From NCBI GenBank assembly GCA_021812785.1, contig JAKAMR010000001.1, positions 9,834 through 73,833 on the forward strand: DNA of 64,000 bases. Direction: 5' to 3'. The translations under genes and the position numbers were made by a program. Below the pieces are notes generated by a model. It had not been told where the DNA came from, did not search any database, and saw only the letters and a program-made list of their open reading frames with translations. Positions 32,296 through 41,957 of the stretch are shown piece after piece. Within the stretch, counting starts at the first letter, position 1. Each line of letters opens with the position of its first letter. This DNA comes from Nitrospirota bacterium. Lineage in GTDB: Bacteria; Nitrospirota; Thermodesulfovibrionia; Thermodesulfovibrionales; JdFR-88.

Positions 32296-33375
32296 CTATC
32301 CTCTCATAAACTTGTCCAGTTTCATCCGGAAAAATTGACGCCCGGAGGCCGGCGTCATAATTGACAGTATGTATTCGTCCGGTACCTTCTTCATAGCCAT
32401 GACGGCCCGCCTTTTCCTTATCACTCCGGGTAGGTGTTTCAGGACATCCAGTTTTGCTTTCAAATAAACGCCCAATCTCCTGTGCTTAACGGCGAAGTAT
32501 AAGAACTCGGCCGCCTCGCCCAGGATGAATTGGAATAAAAGCCGCATGAAAAGCCCCAAAGGCATATTTTTGATCTTCGTTAGCTCGCTGTTGCGCACCG
32601 TATAGTAAACAGCCATGTCGCTCATTGTGCCGATACTGGAGCGCACCCTGTGGAATGCCATGGCCTGGGGCACATGCAGCACCTTCCAGCCTGAAAGCTG
32701 GGCCCTGAAACTCATATCCACGTCTTCGTGGATGACAAAGAAATCCCGGTCTAAGAAACCTATTTCATCGATCATCTTTCTGCGGAAAAGCGCGGCTCCG
32801 GCGCAGGCCCCGAAGACGTATTGCCTGTCAGCGAAGGCGCTGGCAGGCTGTCCCTCGCCTCTTTTAAATCCCCTCATGATGGTTGCGTAACCATCTCCCG
32901 CGCTGTCTATGGTATTGGTGCCCATGCAAATGAGATTGGACGCGCACATGCCGGCTTCGGGGCGGCTATCCATGGCCGAGACGAGCTCTCCCAGCCATCC
33001 GGGCTGGGGCACGGCATCATTATTGAGAAGGGCAATATATTGTCCGGAAGCGTGCCGCAGCCCCTCGATATTGCCGCCTGCAAAACCCGTGTTCCGGTCA
33101 AGCGAGATCAATTTGAAAGGGTAATTTGCGGACCCGCTCTCAAAGAAACGCCTGAGCTCATCAAGGGAGCCGTCAGTAGAGTGGTTGTCAACCAGGATCA
33201 ACTCAAAACCGCTTATGCTTTGCCTTCCGGCCGCCTTGACACAGTCCAGCACGATGCCGCCGCCATTATAATTGACAACGATAACCGATACGGACGGCTT
33301 TTGCCCGTTTGCATCTTCCGGTACCGCTGGGCCTTCAATGACTACGCGGCTATTCATCCCTGATGGAAAAATCAC
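32296..33375 (-). CDS. GT2 glycosyltransferase, WbbL-like
   Basis: 359 residues. SVIVVNYNGGGIVLDCVKA, ILVDNHSTDGS, NTGFAGGNIEGLRHA, IALLNNDAVPQPGW (LNNDA metal-binding motif) and DFFVIHEDVDMSFRAQLSGW are those of WbbL-like rhamnosyltransferases. The C-terminal 70 residues are amphipathic and basic and may lie on the membrane. Overlaps the upstream glycosyltransferase gene by 26 bases, so translation is coupled. Confidence 0.88.
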   Translation of the reverse strand: MIFPSGMNSRVVIEGPAVPEDANGQKPSVSVIVVNYNGGGIVLDCVKAAGRQSISGFELILVDNHSTDGSLDELRRFFESGSANYPFKLISLDRNTGFAGGNIEGLRHASGQYIALLNNDAVPQPGWLGELVSAMDSRPEAGMCASNLICMGTNTIDSAGDGYATIMRGFKRGEGQPASAFADRQYVFGACAGAALFRRKMIDEIGFLDRDFFVIHEDVDMSFRAQLSGWKVLHVPQAMAFHRVRSSIGTMSDMAVYYTVRNSELTKIKNMPLGLFMRLLFQFILGEAAEFLYFAVKHRRLGVYLKAKLDVLKHLPGVIRKRRAVMAMKKVPDEYILSIMTPASGRQFFRMKLDKFMRG

Positions 33376-35170
33376 ACCTCTCGAGGGTGAGATTTGGGTT
33401 GTAATACGGGTCCCCCTTTTCCAGTACGCTTCCCCACTTAGACTTGAAAAGCGCTATCTCTTTTTCGAATCTTCTTTGTTTTTCCGGCGTATCTTCATAT
33501 CCCCGGCTGAGGGATTCAAAATGATATAGTTGGGCATAAGGGGTATAGATTATGAGGTATCCTTTCGCCCGAACCTTCATACAAAGGTCCACGTCATTGT
33601 AGGCATGCGAATATCTTTCATCGAAGCCTTCGACTTCCTCGAAGACTTCCCTTCTCATCAGCAGGCATGCCGCAGTCACGGCGCTTAAGTTCTGTATAAG
33701 GACCGTCCTGTTAAAGTAACCTTCGAAATTTTTAGGAAGTCCCCGGTGAAAATGATTTGCAACACCATCGACACCCAGGATGACCCCGGCATGCTGCAAC
33801 CGTCCGTTTGTATAATACAGGCGGGCTCCAACGGCGGCCACCTCCTTCCGTTGGGCGTGCCCAAGCATCTCAGTCAACCAATCGTCATTTATTATTTCCG
33901 TATCGGCATGTAAAAAAAGCAGGTAATCAGAACCGGTTTTCGATGCCGCGTAGTTGTTTACCGAAGAGTAATCGAAGGGCTGATCATAACTCAATATCGA
34001 GATCCTGCCGTATTTCCGCAAACGGCTGTAATACCTGCAGGTCTTTTCATCCCGGCTTCCGTTGGCCACTATTATGATGCGGAAGCCGGGATATGAGGTC
34101 TTTTCAAGGATGGAAGAAACACAAGTCTCCAGCAAACCAGTCTTGCCATTTGCGGGTATTATGATCGAGACCTCAGGCGAGCCCTTTACTTGGTACCTGA
34201 CACGGTATGTGCCGGGAGCCTCGGCCGAAACGGATGCTGCATGACCGGACCATTTCAAATGGTCGATTAGCGCTTTTTTTGCGGAATCATATGCATAAGA
34301 TTTTGCGTCTGCGGATTGGGCCGCGGACTCGCCGTGCGCCCGCCAGTGATAGAGCACTTTAGGTATGTGTCTTATCCTGTCCGTTACCCTTGATACCCTC
34401 AGAAAGAGGTCATAATCCTGCGAGCCCTCATAGCCCTCCCTGAAACCCCCGGCCTCTTCGATAACACTCTTCCGGATGACGGAGAGATGGCAGACATAAT
34501 TATGGGAGAGCATCGTATCGGGGCTCCAGTCCGGCTTGAAATGGGGCCTGTACCTCCTCTTTCCGTCCCGGGAAATCTTGTCCTCGTCCGAATAGAGGAA
34601 GTCGGCACCGGGGTCCTCATTGAGCGACTTCACAATCTCGTAGAGGGCGAAAGGGGCGAGTTCATCGTCGTGGTCCAGAAAGGCCGCGTACTCTCCTTCC
34701 GCGATGGAAAGGGCCTCATTGGAATTCCCGGAGATGTGCCTGTTTGAATCCAGGAACCTGATCTTTGCCCTGGGCTGACGCTCCGAGAGGCCTTTAAGTA
34801 TCTCCTTTATATAAGGCCTGTCCGAATTTCCGTCCGCGATGCACAACTGCCAGTTATCATAGGTCTGCGCCTCCACAGAGGCGATCATGGAGAGGAGCAT
34901 TTCTCTTTGGGTATTGTATACCGGCACTATCAGGCTGATAAGCGGCCTATAAGGCAAATTGACCGCCTCGTTCCGCTGTATTTTCAGGGCGGCCTCATCC
35001 GGTTCATTTTTGCCGATCCAGATTTCATAATCACGGCTAAATGCGTCCTTTATCCCGGCCAGGGAGCGGAATATGGTCCCCCTTACTCCGCGTTTTTTTA
35101 CGCTGCTCACGATACGACGATAAAAATTTCCCCTCTCCTCCCATAAACGCGGAAACATGTCAGCGGCCAC
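33350..35170 (-). CDS. Tandem-domain GT2 glycosyltransferase
   Basis: 606 residues, two GT-A domains. The first, at about 77-300, has LISLIVPVYNTQREMLL and AAFLDHDDELAPFAL. The second, at about 330-600, has VSIIIPANGKTGLLETCVSS, YLLFLHADTEIINDDW and RYSHAYNDVDLCMKVRAKGY. The front 75 residues precede the catalytic modules. Annotated start is GTG; ATG at 35158 is an alternative. Bifunctional addition of two residues is possible. Part of the polysaccharide operon. Confidence 0.88.
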   Translation of the reverse strand: MAADMFPRLWEERGNFYRRIVSSVKKRGVRGTIFRSLAGIKDAFSRDYEIWIGKNEPDEAALKIQRNEAVNLPYRPLISLIVPVYNTQREMLLSMIASVEAQTYDNWQLCIADGNSDRPYIKEILKGLSERQPRAKIRFLDSNRHISGNSNEALSIAEGEYAAFLDHDDELAPFALYEIVKSLNEDPGADFLYSDEDKISRDGKRRYRPHFKPDWSPDTMLSHNYVCHLSVIRKSVIEEAGGFREGYEGSQDYDLFLRVSRVTDRIRHIPKVLYHWRAHGESAAQSADAKSYAYDSAKKALIDHLKWSGHAASVSAEAPGTYRVRYQVKGSPEVSIIIPANGKTGLLETCVSSILEKTSYPGFRIIIVANGSRDEKTCRYYSRLRKYGRISILSYDQPFDYSSVNNYAASKTGSDYLLFLHADTEIINDDWLTEMLGHAQRKEVAAVGARLYYTNGRLQHAGVILGVDGVANHFHRGLPKNFEGYFNRTVLIQNLSAVTAACLLMRREVFEEVEGFDERYSHAYNDVDLCMKVRAKGYLIIYTPYAQLYHFESLSRGYEDTPEKQRRFEKEIALFKSKWGSVLEKGDPYYNPNLTLERCDFSIRDE

Positions 35171-35186
35171 CGTTCATCTTAAGAAT

Positions 35187-36029
35187 TCATAGAAAACCCA
35201 TCGAGGCTTCATCGATCTTCTGCAACGCCTCTCTAAGTTTTCCCAGCAATTTTTGCATCTCTTCCAAAACCTCATTGCCGCGCGTCAATGGATTCCTGCG
35301 GGCATCCTGGACGCGATACACATAAATGATGTCTCCCATGGTCCTAAACTCGCTGTCGTCCTGGTAAGGTGTGCCTCTTGCCATAATGCTGATGTCTTTC
35401 CGGCCAAAGATCGCAGCTGCTTCAATCATTTTTTTTAAAAGTTCCTCGTTGAAGGCGTGCCAGTGAAGGTCATTCGTCTGGGCCTTCGCGCATTCATGCG
35501 TCAGAGCGGCGATGTCGAACTTGTTCAAGCCTCTGGCGATGCCGTCATCGATCCATCCCATCATGAACGAATAAACGTGTTCTCTTGATTCAAAACTGTA
35601 ATCGCCCCTGTCTAGCAGGTAATCAGCCAGGAGATGCTCGAAGGATGGCACCAGTCTGCCTCTATCGGGGCAGTAATCAAGGTGAGGGACCGAAAGTACG
35701 GCAACGCCACCGCTTTTCACGAAACTATTCAACTTGATCAACTGAGCCACAGGATTCGAGATATGTTCGAGGACATTGTGCGCGATGAGAAAATCCACCC
35801 CCTCGGGATTTCGCTCCTGAAACACCTCGATGGGATAAACATCCGGCACCTCGGATTTTTCCACGTTGAACAGCAAAGCCAGTTCCGCCTTCGTTCTTTT
35901 GTCGTAAATTTCGCATATCGTGCCGGGAGGAAGCGCCTGAGGGCTCACCCCCGCGCCTATTTCTGCGCCCCGGCCGCGCAAATAAGGCGCGGCTATTTTA
36001 GCGCGAATACTAAATGGATTTTGTGTCAC
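35187..36029 (-). CDS. SAM-dependent methyltransferase
   Basis: 280 residues. AAPYLRGRGAEIGAGVSPQAL is the SAM-binding GxGxG-like loop; GVDFLIAHNVLEHISNPVAQL and GGVAVLSVPHLDY follow in class I order. It resembles the C-terminal domain of the next gene upstream (AEIGAGVSP versus IEIGAWYSP; HNVLEHISNPV versus NHFLEHASNPI), so the two are paralogous. Probably methylates a sugar of the surface glycan, or caps the chain. Confidence 0.78.
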   Translation of the reverse strand: MTQNPFSIRAKIAAPYLRGRGAEIGAGVSPQALPPGTICEIYDKRTKAELALLFNVEKSEVPDVYPIEVFQERNPEGVDFLIAHNVLEHISNPVAQLIKLNSFVKSGGVAVLSVPHLDYCPDRGRLVPSFEHLLADYLLDRGDYSFESREHVYSFMMGWIDDGIARGLNKFDIAALTHECAKAQTNDLHWHAFNEELLKKMIEAAAIFGRKDISIMARGTPYQDDSEFRTMGDIIYVYRVQDARRNPLTRGNEVLEEMQKLLGKLREALQKIDEASMGFL

Positions 36030-36075
36030 GGATTCCTCCTGAGAATTACAAGACGCTTATTTACCGGGATTCATG

Positions 36076-38592
36076 CTACACCCGCCTGCTCAGGATCACT
36101 ATAACCTCATTATCGACCTCGGCAAAGCGCAAAACGTCAAAAGAATCTTGCAAGTAATCTTTGGTTCTCAAAAAAAAATCTTCCAGGGCATCGGCATCCC
36201 ATACATGGAAATGGATCCTTTGATCGGCTTCTCTCAATTTTGTTGCCCGGTCATAAATCAGCTCCTTTTCTGTCATGCCTTCAGCATTAGCCGCCCAGTC
36301 CAGGTAATGATCAAATATATCCACTGCGCCGTTACTATCGTTGCTTAAAAGATGTTGAAAACAGGTTATACTTCTGTTCTTGTCAAAAGTAAAATCTTTA
36401 TTTGGGATTGCATAAAAAATTATGCCATCCTTTTTCAATTTGGAAAGATGCAATCGAATAGTTCCAATGGGATTGCTTGCATGTTCAAGAAAATGATTGG
36501 CTATTATAAAGTCCTGAGAATTATCCGGTATTTTTGAAAGTATTTCTCCGTCATCGATGATATCAACCCTGGCGAACTCAAATTTGACGTCCGGATTTCT
36601 CCTCCTATGCTCTTTTTCGTCAAGGATATCGACGTATTTTACTGACGCATTCTCAAAAACAGCCAAAGGTGAATACCATGCCCCTATCTCAATTCCCTTA
36701 CCTCTAATATAAGTTTTACTCAATCGGTTTCTGACATCCATTTTCTGAGGTGCATTGGGCCCGTTTAATCTTTCTCTCATGTACGTACCGGGTTTTTTAA
36801 CTTTTTCGATAAACGCGGATTTTGCGGAAGTTTCAAATCTTTTTCTTTCATTCTCATAAAATGGCAATACATTGACAAACCAATAAGTCAATACAAACAA
36901 AGTCCACACCTGGAGAGCATGCTCTTTTTTCCCGTTATAATAGCCGTCTACAAAGCTTCTTATGCCCTCCATATCCAGTATTCCCGCCATCTCCAGACCA
37001 TCCGCGCTGCAAAACGCCGCGGTGACCGTCTCCTTCATTTTGTCTAGAATTTTATCCACGGGCACACTAAAACCCATTTTTTTCCTGTGAATTATCTCTT
37101 CGGGCAAAAGCCCTGCCATGCTTTCCTTTAAAATTGATTTTGATTCAAATTTTTTGTCTACCTTAAAACATTGGGGTATATTACAGGCAGCAAAATCAAA
37201 AATGTCATTATCCAAAAAAGGGAACCTTCCCTCCAGCGAGTGGGCCATCAAGATTTTGTCGGCTTTCATCATCAGGTTTTCGGGTATCCATGTTTTTATA
37301 TCATATGCCAGCATCCCATTTAACAGTGGCTGCTCCTCAAAATATTTTTTATGTCTCATTGCCAGTGGATGACCACTTTTTTTGATAAATCTCACAGAAT
37401 CCCTAAAATAGTAGCTTCCATCCAAAAAAGAATAAAATCTTTCCCTGTAAGGCGGATTATTTTTAAGTAAGGAGATATATTGAGGATACCCCCCGAATAA
37501 CTCGTCACTTCCCTCCCCGGACAAAACGACCGTAACATGCTTTTTTAATTCCTGCCCCAGGATATACAAGGGGAAACATGCAGGGTCAGCAATTGGCTCG
37601 TCGAGCGCAAACATCACTTTATCAAATTCTTTTATGAAATCATCCATTCCAACAAAAACTTCCATATGCTCCAATCCGAGATTTTTGGCGACAAAAGATG
37701 AGTATTTAAATTCGTTAAGACTTTCAAAGCCGATATTGAACGTTTTTAAATTGGCTCCGCATTTTTTAACAAAATAAGCTATTGTGCTGGAATCCAATCC
37801 CCCGCTGAGGAGAACCCCTACAGGCACCTCGCCCATCAGTTGGGATTTCACCGAATTTTCTACCATTTCAAGGAGCGCCCTTTTTGTTTTTTCAAGATCT
37901 GGAGCCGGGTATATGTCTCTATAAGTTACATCCCAGTATCTGTATCGGGATGCCGCGCCACCCTTAATTTCCAAATAAGTCCCAGCCTCCAACCGTTTTA
38001 TGTTTTTAAAGAACGTGTAAGGCGCCTGTACATACCGGAATGTCAAATAATCCTCAAACCCCGTTGGGTCCAAACCCAGATCAAGGTTGGGGATCTGCAG
38101 TATTCCTTTCAGTTCGGATGAAAAGATCAACTCATAAGGGTCCTCGTAAAAATATAGGGGTTTAATGCCAATACGGTCCCGGACCAGATAGATGCAATTT
38201 TTATTGTTATCCCATATGCAAAAGGCGAACATGCCATTAAATTTGCCGAATGATTCAACTCCATATTCTTCATACATTTTCAAGACAACTTCGGTATCGG
38301 TTTTTGTTTTAAAAAAATGACCTTTGCTTTCCAGTTCAACTCTCAACCGTTCGAAATTATAGATTTCGCCATTATAGACGATACCGATACTATGGTTATC
38401 GTTATAGATGGGCTGGTTTCCGCTGGCCACATCCACGATTGCCAACCTGAGGTTGGCAAAACCGCATTTGTCCTCGATGAATTCGCCATAGGCATCCGGT
38501 CCTCTATGGGAGATCGCCCTTCTTAAGATTCCCAAATGCAGACTGACTGGAACTTTGCCTGTTTTACCGATCGATCCGATTATTCCACACAT
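36076..38592 (-). CDS. Asparagine synthetase (AsnB-type) fused to a SAM methyltransferase
   Basis: 838 residues. The N-terminus MCGIIG fixes the start, because Cys2 is the catalytic nucleophile of the class II glutaminase (1-200; RGPDAYGEF, NGEIYNFERL). The synthetase domain has the ATP loop VLLSGGLDSSTIAY near residue 260 and runs to about 600. Residues about 625-838 are a class I methyltransferase (YIRGKGIEIGAWYSPL, DFIIANHFLEHASNPIG). AsnB homologues in glycan clusters amidate uronic acids or similar carboxyl groups; the fused domain suggests amidation and methylation of one residue or transport of both activities together. Overlaps the upstream gene by 13 bases. Confidence 0.88.
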   Translation of the reverse strand: MCGIIGSIGKTGKVPVSLHLGILRRAISHRGPDAYGEFIEDKCGFANLRLAIVDVASGNQPIYNDNHSIGIVYNGEIYNFERLRVELESKGHFFKTKTDTEVVLKMYEEYGVESFGKFNGMFAFCIWDNNKNCIYLVRDRIGIKPLYFYEDPYELIFSSELKGILQIPNLDLGLDPTGFEDYLTFRYVQAPYTFFKNIKRLEAGTYLEIKGGAASRYRYWDVTYRDIYPAPDLEKTKRALLEMVENSVKSQLMGEVPVGVLLSGGLDSSTIAYFVKKCGANLKTFNIGFESLNEFKYSSFVAKNLGLEHMEVFVGMDDFIKEFDKVMFALDEPIADPACFPLYILGQELKKHVTVVLSGEGSDELFGGYPQYISLLKNNPPYRERFYSFLDGSYYFRDSVRFIKKSGHPLAMRHKKYFEEQPLLNGMLAYDIKTWIPENLMMKADKILMAHSLEGRFPFLDNDIFDFAACNIPQCFKVDKKFESKSILKESMAGLLPEEIIHRKKMGFSVPVDKILDKMKETVTAAFCSADGLEMAGILDMEGIRSFVDGYYNGKKEHALQVWTLFVLTYWFVNVLPFYENERKRFETSAKSAFIEKVKKPGTYMRERLNGPNAPQKMDVRNRLSKTYIRGKGIEIGAWYSPLAVFENASVKYVDILDEKEHRRRNPDVKFEFARVDIIDDGEILSKIPDNSQDFIIANHFLEHASNPIGTIRLHLSKLKKDGIIFYAIPNKDFTFDKNRSITCFQHLLSNDSNGAVDIFDHYLDWAANAEGMTEKELIYDRATKLREADQRIHFHVWDADALEDFFLRTKDYLQDSFDVLRFAEVDNEVIVILSRRV

Positions 38593-41500
38593 AATTTCCG
38601 CCTGAAACTGAATTTTTTATTGGAATTTAAAATTTCGCCGGCCACGTCGTCCCATTCACTTAAAAATCTGTCATGATTGAAAATGTCCATTGCCGTCTTC
38701 CGGCCGGCCATGCCTATCTCTCTTGCTCTCTTTGGATCCCTTAACAGGAAAAGCAAATATTCCCGTAGTTCAGCCTGGTCATCAGAATAAAATCCGTTTG
38801 CTCCATTTTTAATGAACAACTCCACATCGTGATTCCCGGCCGTTACGATTGCACAGCCGCACATCATGGCCTCGGAGCGCGTTCTCGGCATAGGCGAACG
38901 GAGTGTCGGATTAAAATAAATTGAATATTTCCCCAGTTCCCGCGTATAGTTGCTAAATTTAGCGTAAGCGTAATCATTTGTACCCTTTCCGTATGAAGAA
39001 TTTGGCTCCGGGATGGAAATGTTTTCATACCAATGTTCTTCGGGAATTTCAGAGAAAACTTCATTCTTCAGTATATAGCCGTTGTAATGAGGGCGATGAC
39101 TCATCGACTTTTCATTCAACATAAGTATTTTTCTCTCAAATGTTCCATAAGGGAATTCCGCCGGGTCAAAGCCGTGCCAGATCACCTTCGATTTTTCAAA
39201 ACCCCATTCCCTTTGTGCCTGATATGAATTAGTGATGACCAAAATATCTTTTAAATATTTAACGAACTTTTCTCTTTCTTCCTCTCTGATTTCCATTAAA
39301 TTATGGCCATTCTGGTTCCCATCGTATTGCCCATAGAACTGGGGGGTCCCATGGCAAATGGCCACCTTCGGCAACTTTACGTTTTCATAAAACCATTTGA
39401 ACGCCATACCCCAGTCGGGGCCAATTATACCGTTTGTGTTTTCAGGAGAAAGGATGTTTTCGTCAAAATGCAGGATTGCGAAATCATGATCGCTGATCTT
39501 TATTTCCCTGACATCTTTAATTTCCACATTGCCAGGCAGCGGCCTTCTTTTAAAATCCCACTCTTGGGCTATATAAGTCCCAAGACCTGTAACCAACGTA
39601 AATTCATATGGCAATTTATATATTTCATATTGGTGAGCGCAGTGCCACGGGTAACTGAGTATCTTTAGCGGCCTTTCTTTTCTTATAAATGGATTGGGAA
39701 GAAATCTTTGAAATCTGTTATTTAAATACTCCCGGTCTTCATTGGCGGTAACTTTTTTTGCATCAAGCCAACTGCAGATTTTTGCATAGGTTTCGAGGGA
39801 CCATCTCCGTGCAACCCAAAACAAGTCCGGGTGTTTATCAAAAAGCCTTCTGAAATTCTTTAAGGACCTGGTGGGGATATCATCTGCATTTGTAGTAGAC
39901 GGGTGAGATATATGAACGGAAAACGCATCGGAGACATATTTTATTTTTGCGCCTCTTTTATAAAGCCTGTAACCCATTTCCACATCTTCCCAACCAAAAC
40001 CGGAGTTTTTTCCGGAGGAATAAGAAAACAGCTCATCAAAAAGAGGCTCTTTTATAAAATTTCTTTTTATGGAAAAATTCCTTGTAACGCAATTAAGGAA
40101 GCTTCTTTTATTTACAGGGTCTTGTGGTTTGGCGTCTTTTTCAACTTGTTTCAGGTTGTTTTGATAATAATCCAGCGTTTTAAAGGGATCCTCCCTGTTG
40201 GTCTCCAAATTAAGAGGTCCTATGGCTGCATCACAGTCGTCATAAAAATAGGCCTCGGCATGCTTTTTCAGAAAATATTTATTTACCATGCAATCCGCGT
40301 CAATAACGCTGATAATGTCTCCCTGCGCTCTTTCTATCCCAACATTTCTTGAATAGCAATTGCCCATATTTTTATCATTTTGAATTATTTTAATATCGGC
40401 CAGAGAACTATTTTGGAATTCGCGCTTGAATTTCAAAACCGCATCAACTGACTTATCCCAGGAAAAATCGTTGACAAAAATTATTTCGAACTTCCCTTCA
40501 TAATCTTGTCTTGCAAATGACTCGAGGAAAAAGGGCACTTCCTTTTCCTTGCCATATAAAACGCTGACTATGCTGAACATGGGCCATTCACCTCTGGCAT
40601 AGACCGGAACATGGACCGCAGCTACGGAAAGGCTCTCATCAGGCAATTTAACCCTTGCCTCTTGCCGCGAACTTGCTGATAATCTCTTTGCCAGCCGGAT
40701 AACCGATTTAAGAAAGATTTTGGAGGCTTTTCGTCTTTTGCTTCCCATAGGCAGCGCCGATTCCCGCAGCCTGTAATACTTTAAGAGGACCCTCCACCCA
40801 TGTGAATTGAAGATGTGGCTTAACGTCTCGCCTTTTTGCCTTAACATCGCATCTTTTTGCCTTAACATCTTATCCTTCTGTCTTAACGCCGCCTCCATCT
40901 GCTTTATCGTCTCAGCTTTCTGCTTTACCGCAGTCTCCAGGCTGACTATAATCCCAGCCTTATGACTTATATGCTCGTCCCCGCTCTTTGCCTTGGAACG
41001 AAGGGCGGCCAGCTCAGCCAGGTCCTTGCGGAATGACTCTATTACAACGGCATGCGGGGAATAAACGGTTCCGCCTGCGCCCTGGATGTTATTTTCCCAA
41101 ATCTCTTCAAAGCCGGCACCGGACTGGTCCGACAAGAGATTCAGCAGTAGCTGCTGCCTTGGCTCGTCGGAAGGGAAACGGCTGTCCATTATGAGGTTCC
41201 TGTAATTCTGTACGAGCACATCATGCCTTCCGGTTTTATTTAGATACGGATAAAATGTCCTTGCCTTTATAAATGCGGTTTCCCAAAAATTGCGTACAAC
41301 ATCCATGTGGTCAATGGAAATATTTTCACCGTGCCTGCGGTAATATAATAATTTTTCGGGCAGCACATGGAATCTGGCACCCTTGGCCATGCACCTGAGC
41401 CAAAAATCATAGTCCGGCGCATAAATCAGATCATTGTTAAACTGTCCTGCCAGATCGTGCATCGTCTTTCTCATGACAACCGTAGAATGGCAGATCTCAT

Positions 41501-41957
41501 TGCCCCAGACCCAACTTGCGGGGTCGTTCAAGTTCTTTTGCACATTGACCCATGGTTCCGGCCCGCCAAACGGGCTTCCATCGGCCCTGATGAATTCCAT
41601 ATAGGTGCTGCAGATATCGATATCCGGGTTGTCTTCCAAAAACCTTACTTGCCTTTCAAATTTGGACGGGGCTATGTAATCATCGGAATCGACGCTTGTC
41701 ATGTATTTCCCCCGGCAGAGCGAATAAGCCTTGTTATAGGCCCGGCTCGCCCCCTCGTTTTTTTCAGAAGAAACCAGGGTTATCCGTCTGTCCTTAAAGG
41801 ACTTAATGACCTGCAGGGAATTGTCAGTTGAATGGTCATCGGCTATGATCAATTCCAGGTTGTCATAAGTCTGGGACAAAATGGAATTAATGGTCTGCCC
41901 GATATACTGAGCATAATTGTAGGAGGTAACAATTACCGAAATTAAGGGGGAACTCAT
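38580..41957 (-). CDS. Three-module glycosyltransferase (GT2 - coiled coil - GT2 - GT-B)
   Basis: 1,125 residues. Residues 1-250: GT2 (LISVIVTSYNYAQYIGQTIN, YMTSVDSDDYIAPSKF). About 325-400: coiled coil with three near-identical seven-residue repeats (LRQKDKM, LRQKDAM, LRQKGET). About 455-720: second GT2 with a chondroitin-polymerase-like C-terminal half (VIDADCMVNKYF, GFGWEDVEMGYRLYKRG). About 770-1,115: GT4-like GT-B module (GPDWGMAFKWFYENV, MPRTRSEAMMCGCAIV). Probably builds several linkages of the repeat unit, with the coiled coil acting as spacer or oligomeriser. Strong AAGGAGG ribosome site. Confidence 0.88.
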   Translation of the reverse strand: MSSPLISVIVTSYNYAQYIGQTINSILSQTYDNLELIIADDHSTDNSLQVIKSFKDRRITLVSSEKNEGASRAYNKAYSLCRGKYMTSVDSDDYIAPSKFERQVRFLEDNPDIDICSTYMEFIRADGSPFGGPEPWVNVQKNLNDPASWVWGNEICHSTVVMRKTMHDLAGQFNNDLIYAPDYDFWLRCMAKGARFHVLPEKLLYYRRHGENISIDHMDVVRNFWETAFIKARTFYPYLNKTGRHDVLVQNYRNLIMDSRFPSDEPRQQLLLNLLSDQSGAGFEEIWENNIQGAGGTVYSPHAVVIESFRKDLAELAALRSKAKSGDEHISHKAGIIVSLETAVKQKAETIKQMEAALRQKDKMLRQKDAMLRQKGETLSHIFNSHGWRVLLKYYRLRESALPMGSKRRKASKIFLKSVIRLAKRLSASSRQEARVKLPDESLSVAAVHVPVYARGEWPMFSIVSVLYGKEKEVPFFLESFARQDYEGKFEIIFVNDFSWDKSVDAVLKFKREFQNSSLADIKIIQNDKNMGNCYSRNVGIERAQGDIISVIDADCMVNKYFLKKHAEAYFYDDCDAAIGPLNLETNREDPFKTLDYYQNNLKQVEKDAKPQDPVNKRSFLNCVTRNFSIKRNFIKEPLFDELFSYSSGKNSGFGWEDVEMGYRLYKRGAKIKYVSDAFSVHISHPSTTNADDIPTRSLKNFRRLFDKHPDLFWVARRWSLETYAKICSWLDAKKVTANEDREYLNNRFQRFLPNPFIRKERPLKILSYPWHCAHQYEIYKLPYEFTLVTGLGTYIAQEWDFKRRPLPGNVEIKDVREIKISDHDFAILHFDENILSPENTNGIIGPDWGMAFKWFYENVKLPKVAICHGTPQFYGQYDGNQNGHNLMEIREEEREKFVKYLKDILVITNSYQAQREWGFEKSKVIWHGFDPAEFPYGTFERKILMLNEKSMSHRPHYNGYILKNEVFSEIPEEHWYENISIPEPNSSYGKGTNDYAYAKFSNYTRELGKYSIYFNPTLRSPMPRTRSEAMMCGCAIVTAGNHDVELFIKNGANGFYSDDQAELREYLLFLLRDPKRAREIGMAGRKTAMDIFNHDRFLSEWDDVAGEILNSNKKFSFRRKLCVE
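40829..40900 (-). repeat. 21-bp tandem repeat coding a heptad coiled coil
   Basis: About three copies of a 21-base unit read TTAAGGCAAAAAGATGCGATG-like on the minus strand at the coiled-coil positions, coding LRQK(D/G)xM/T. The copy number could vary between strains and change the spacer length. Confidence 0.6.
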
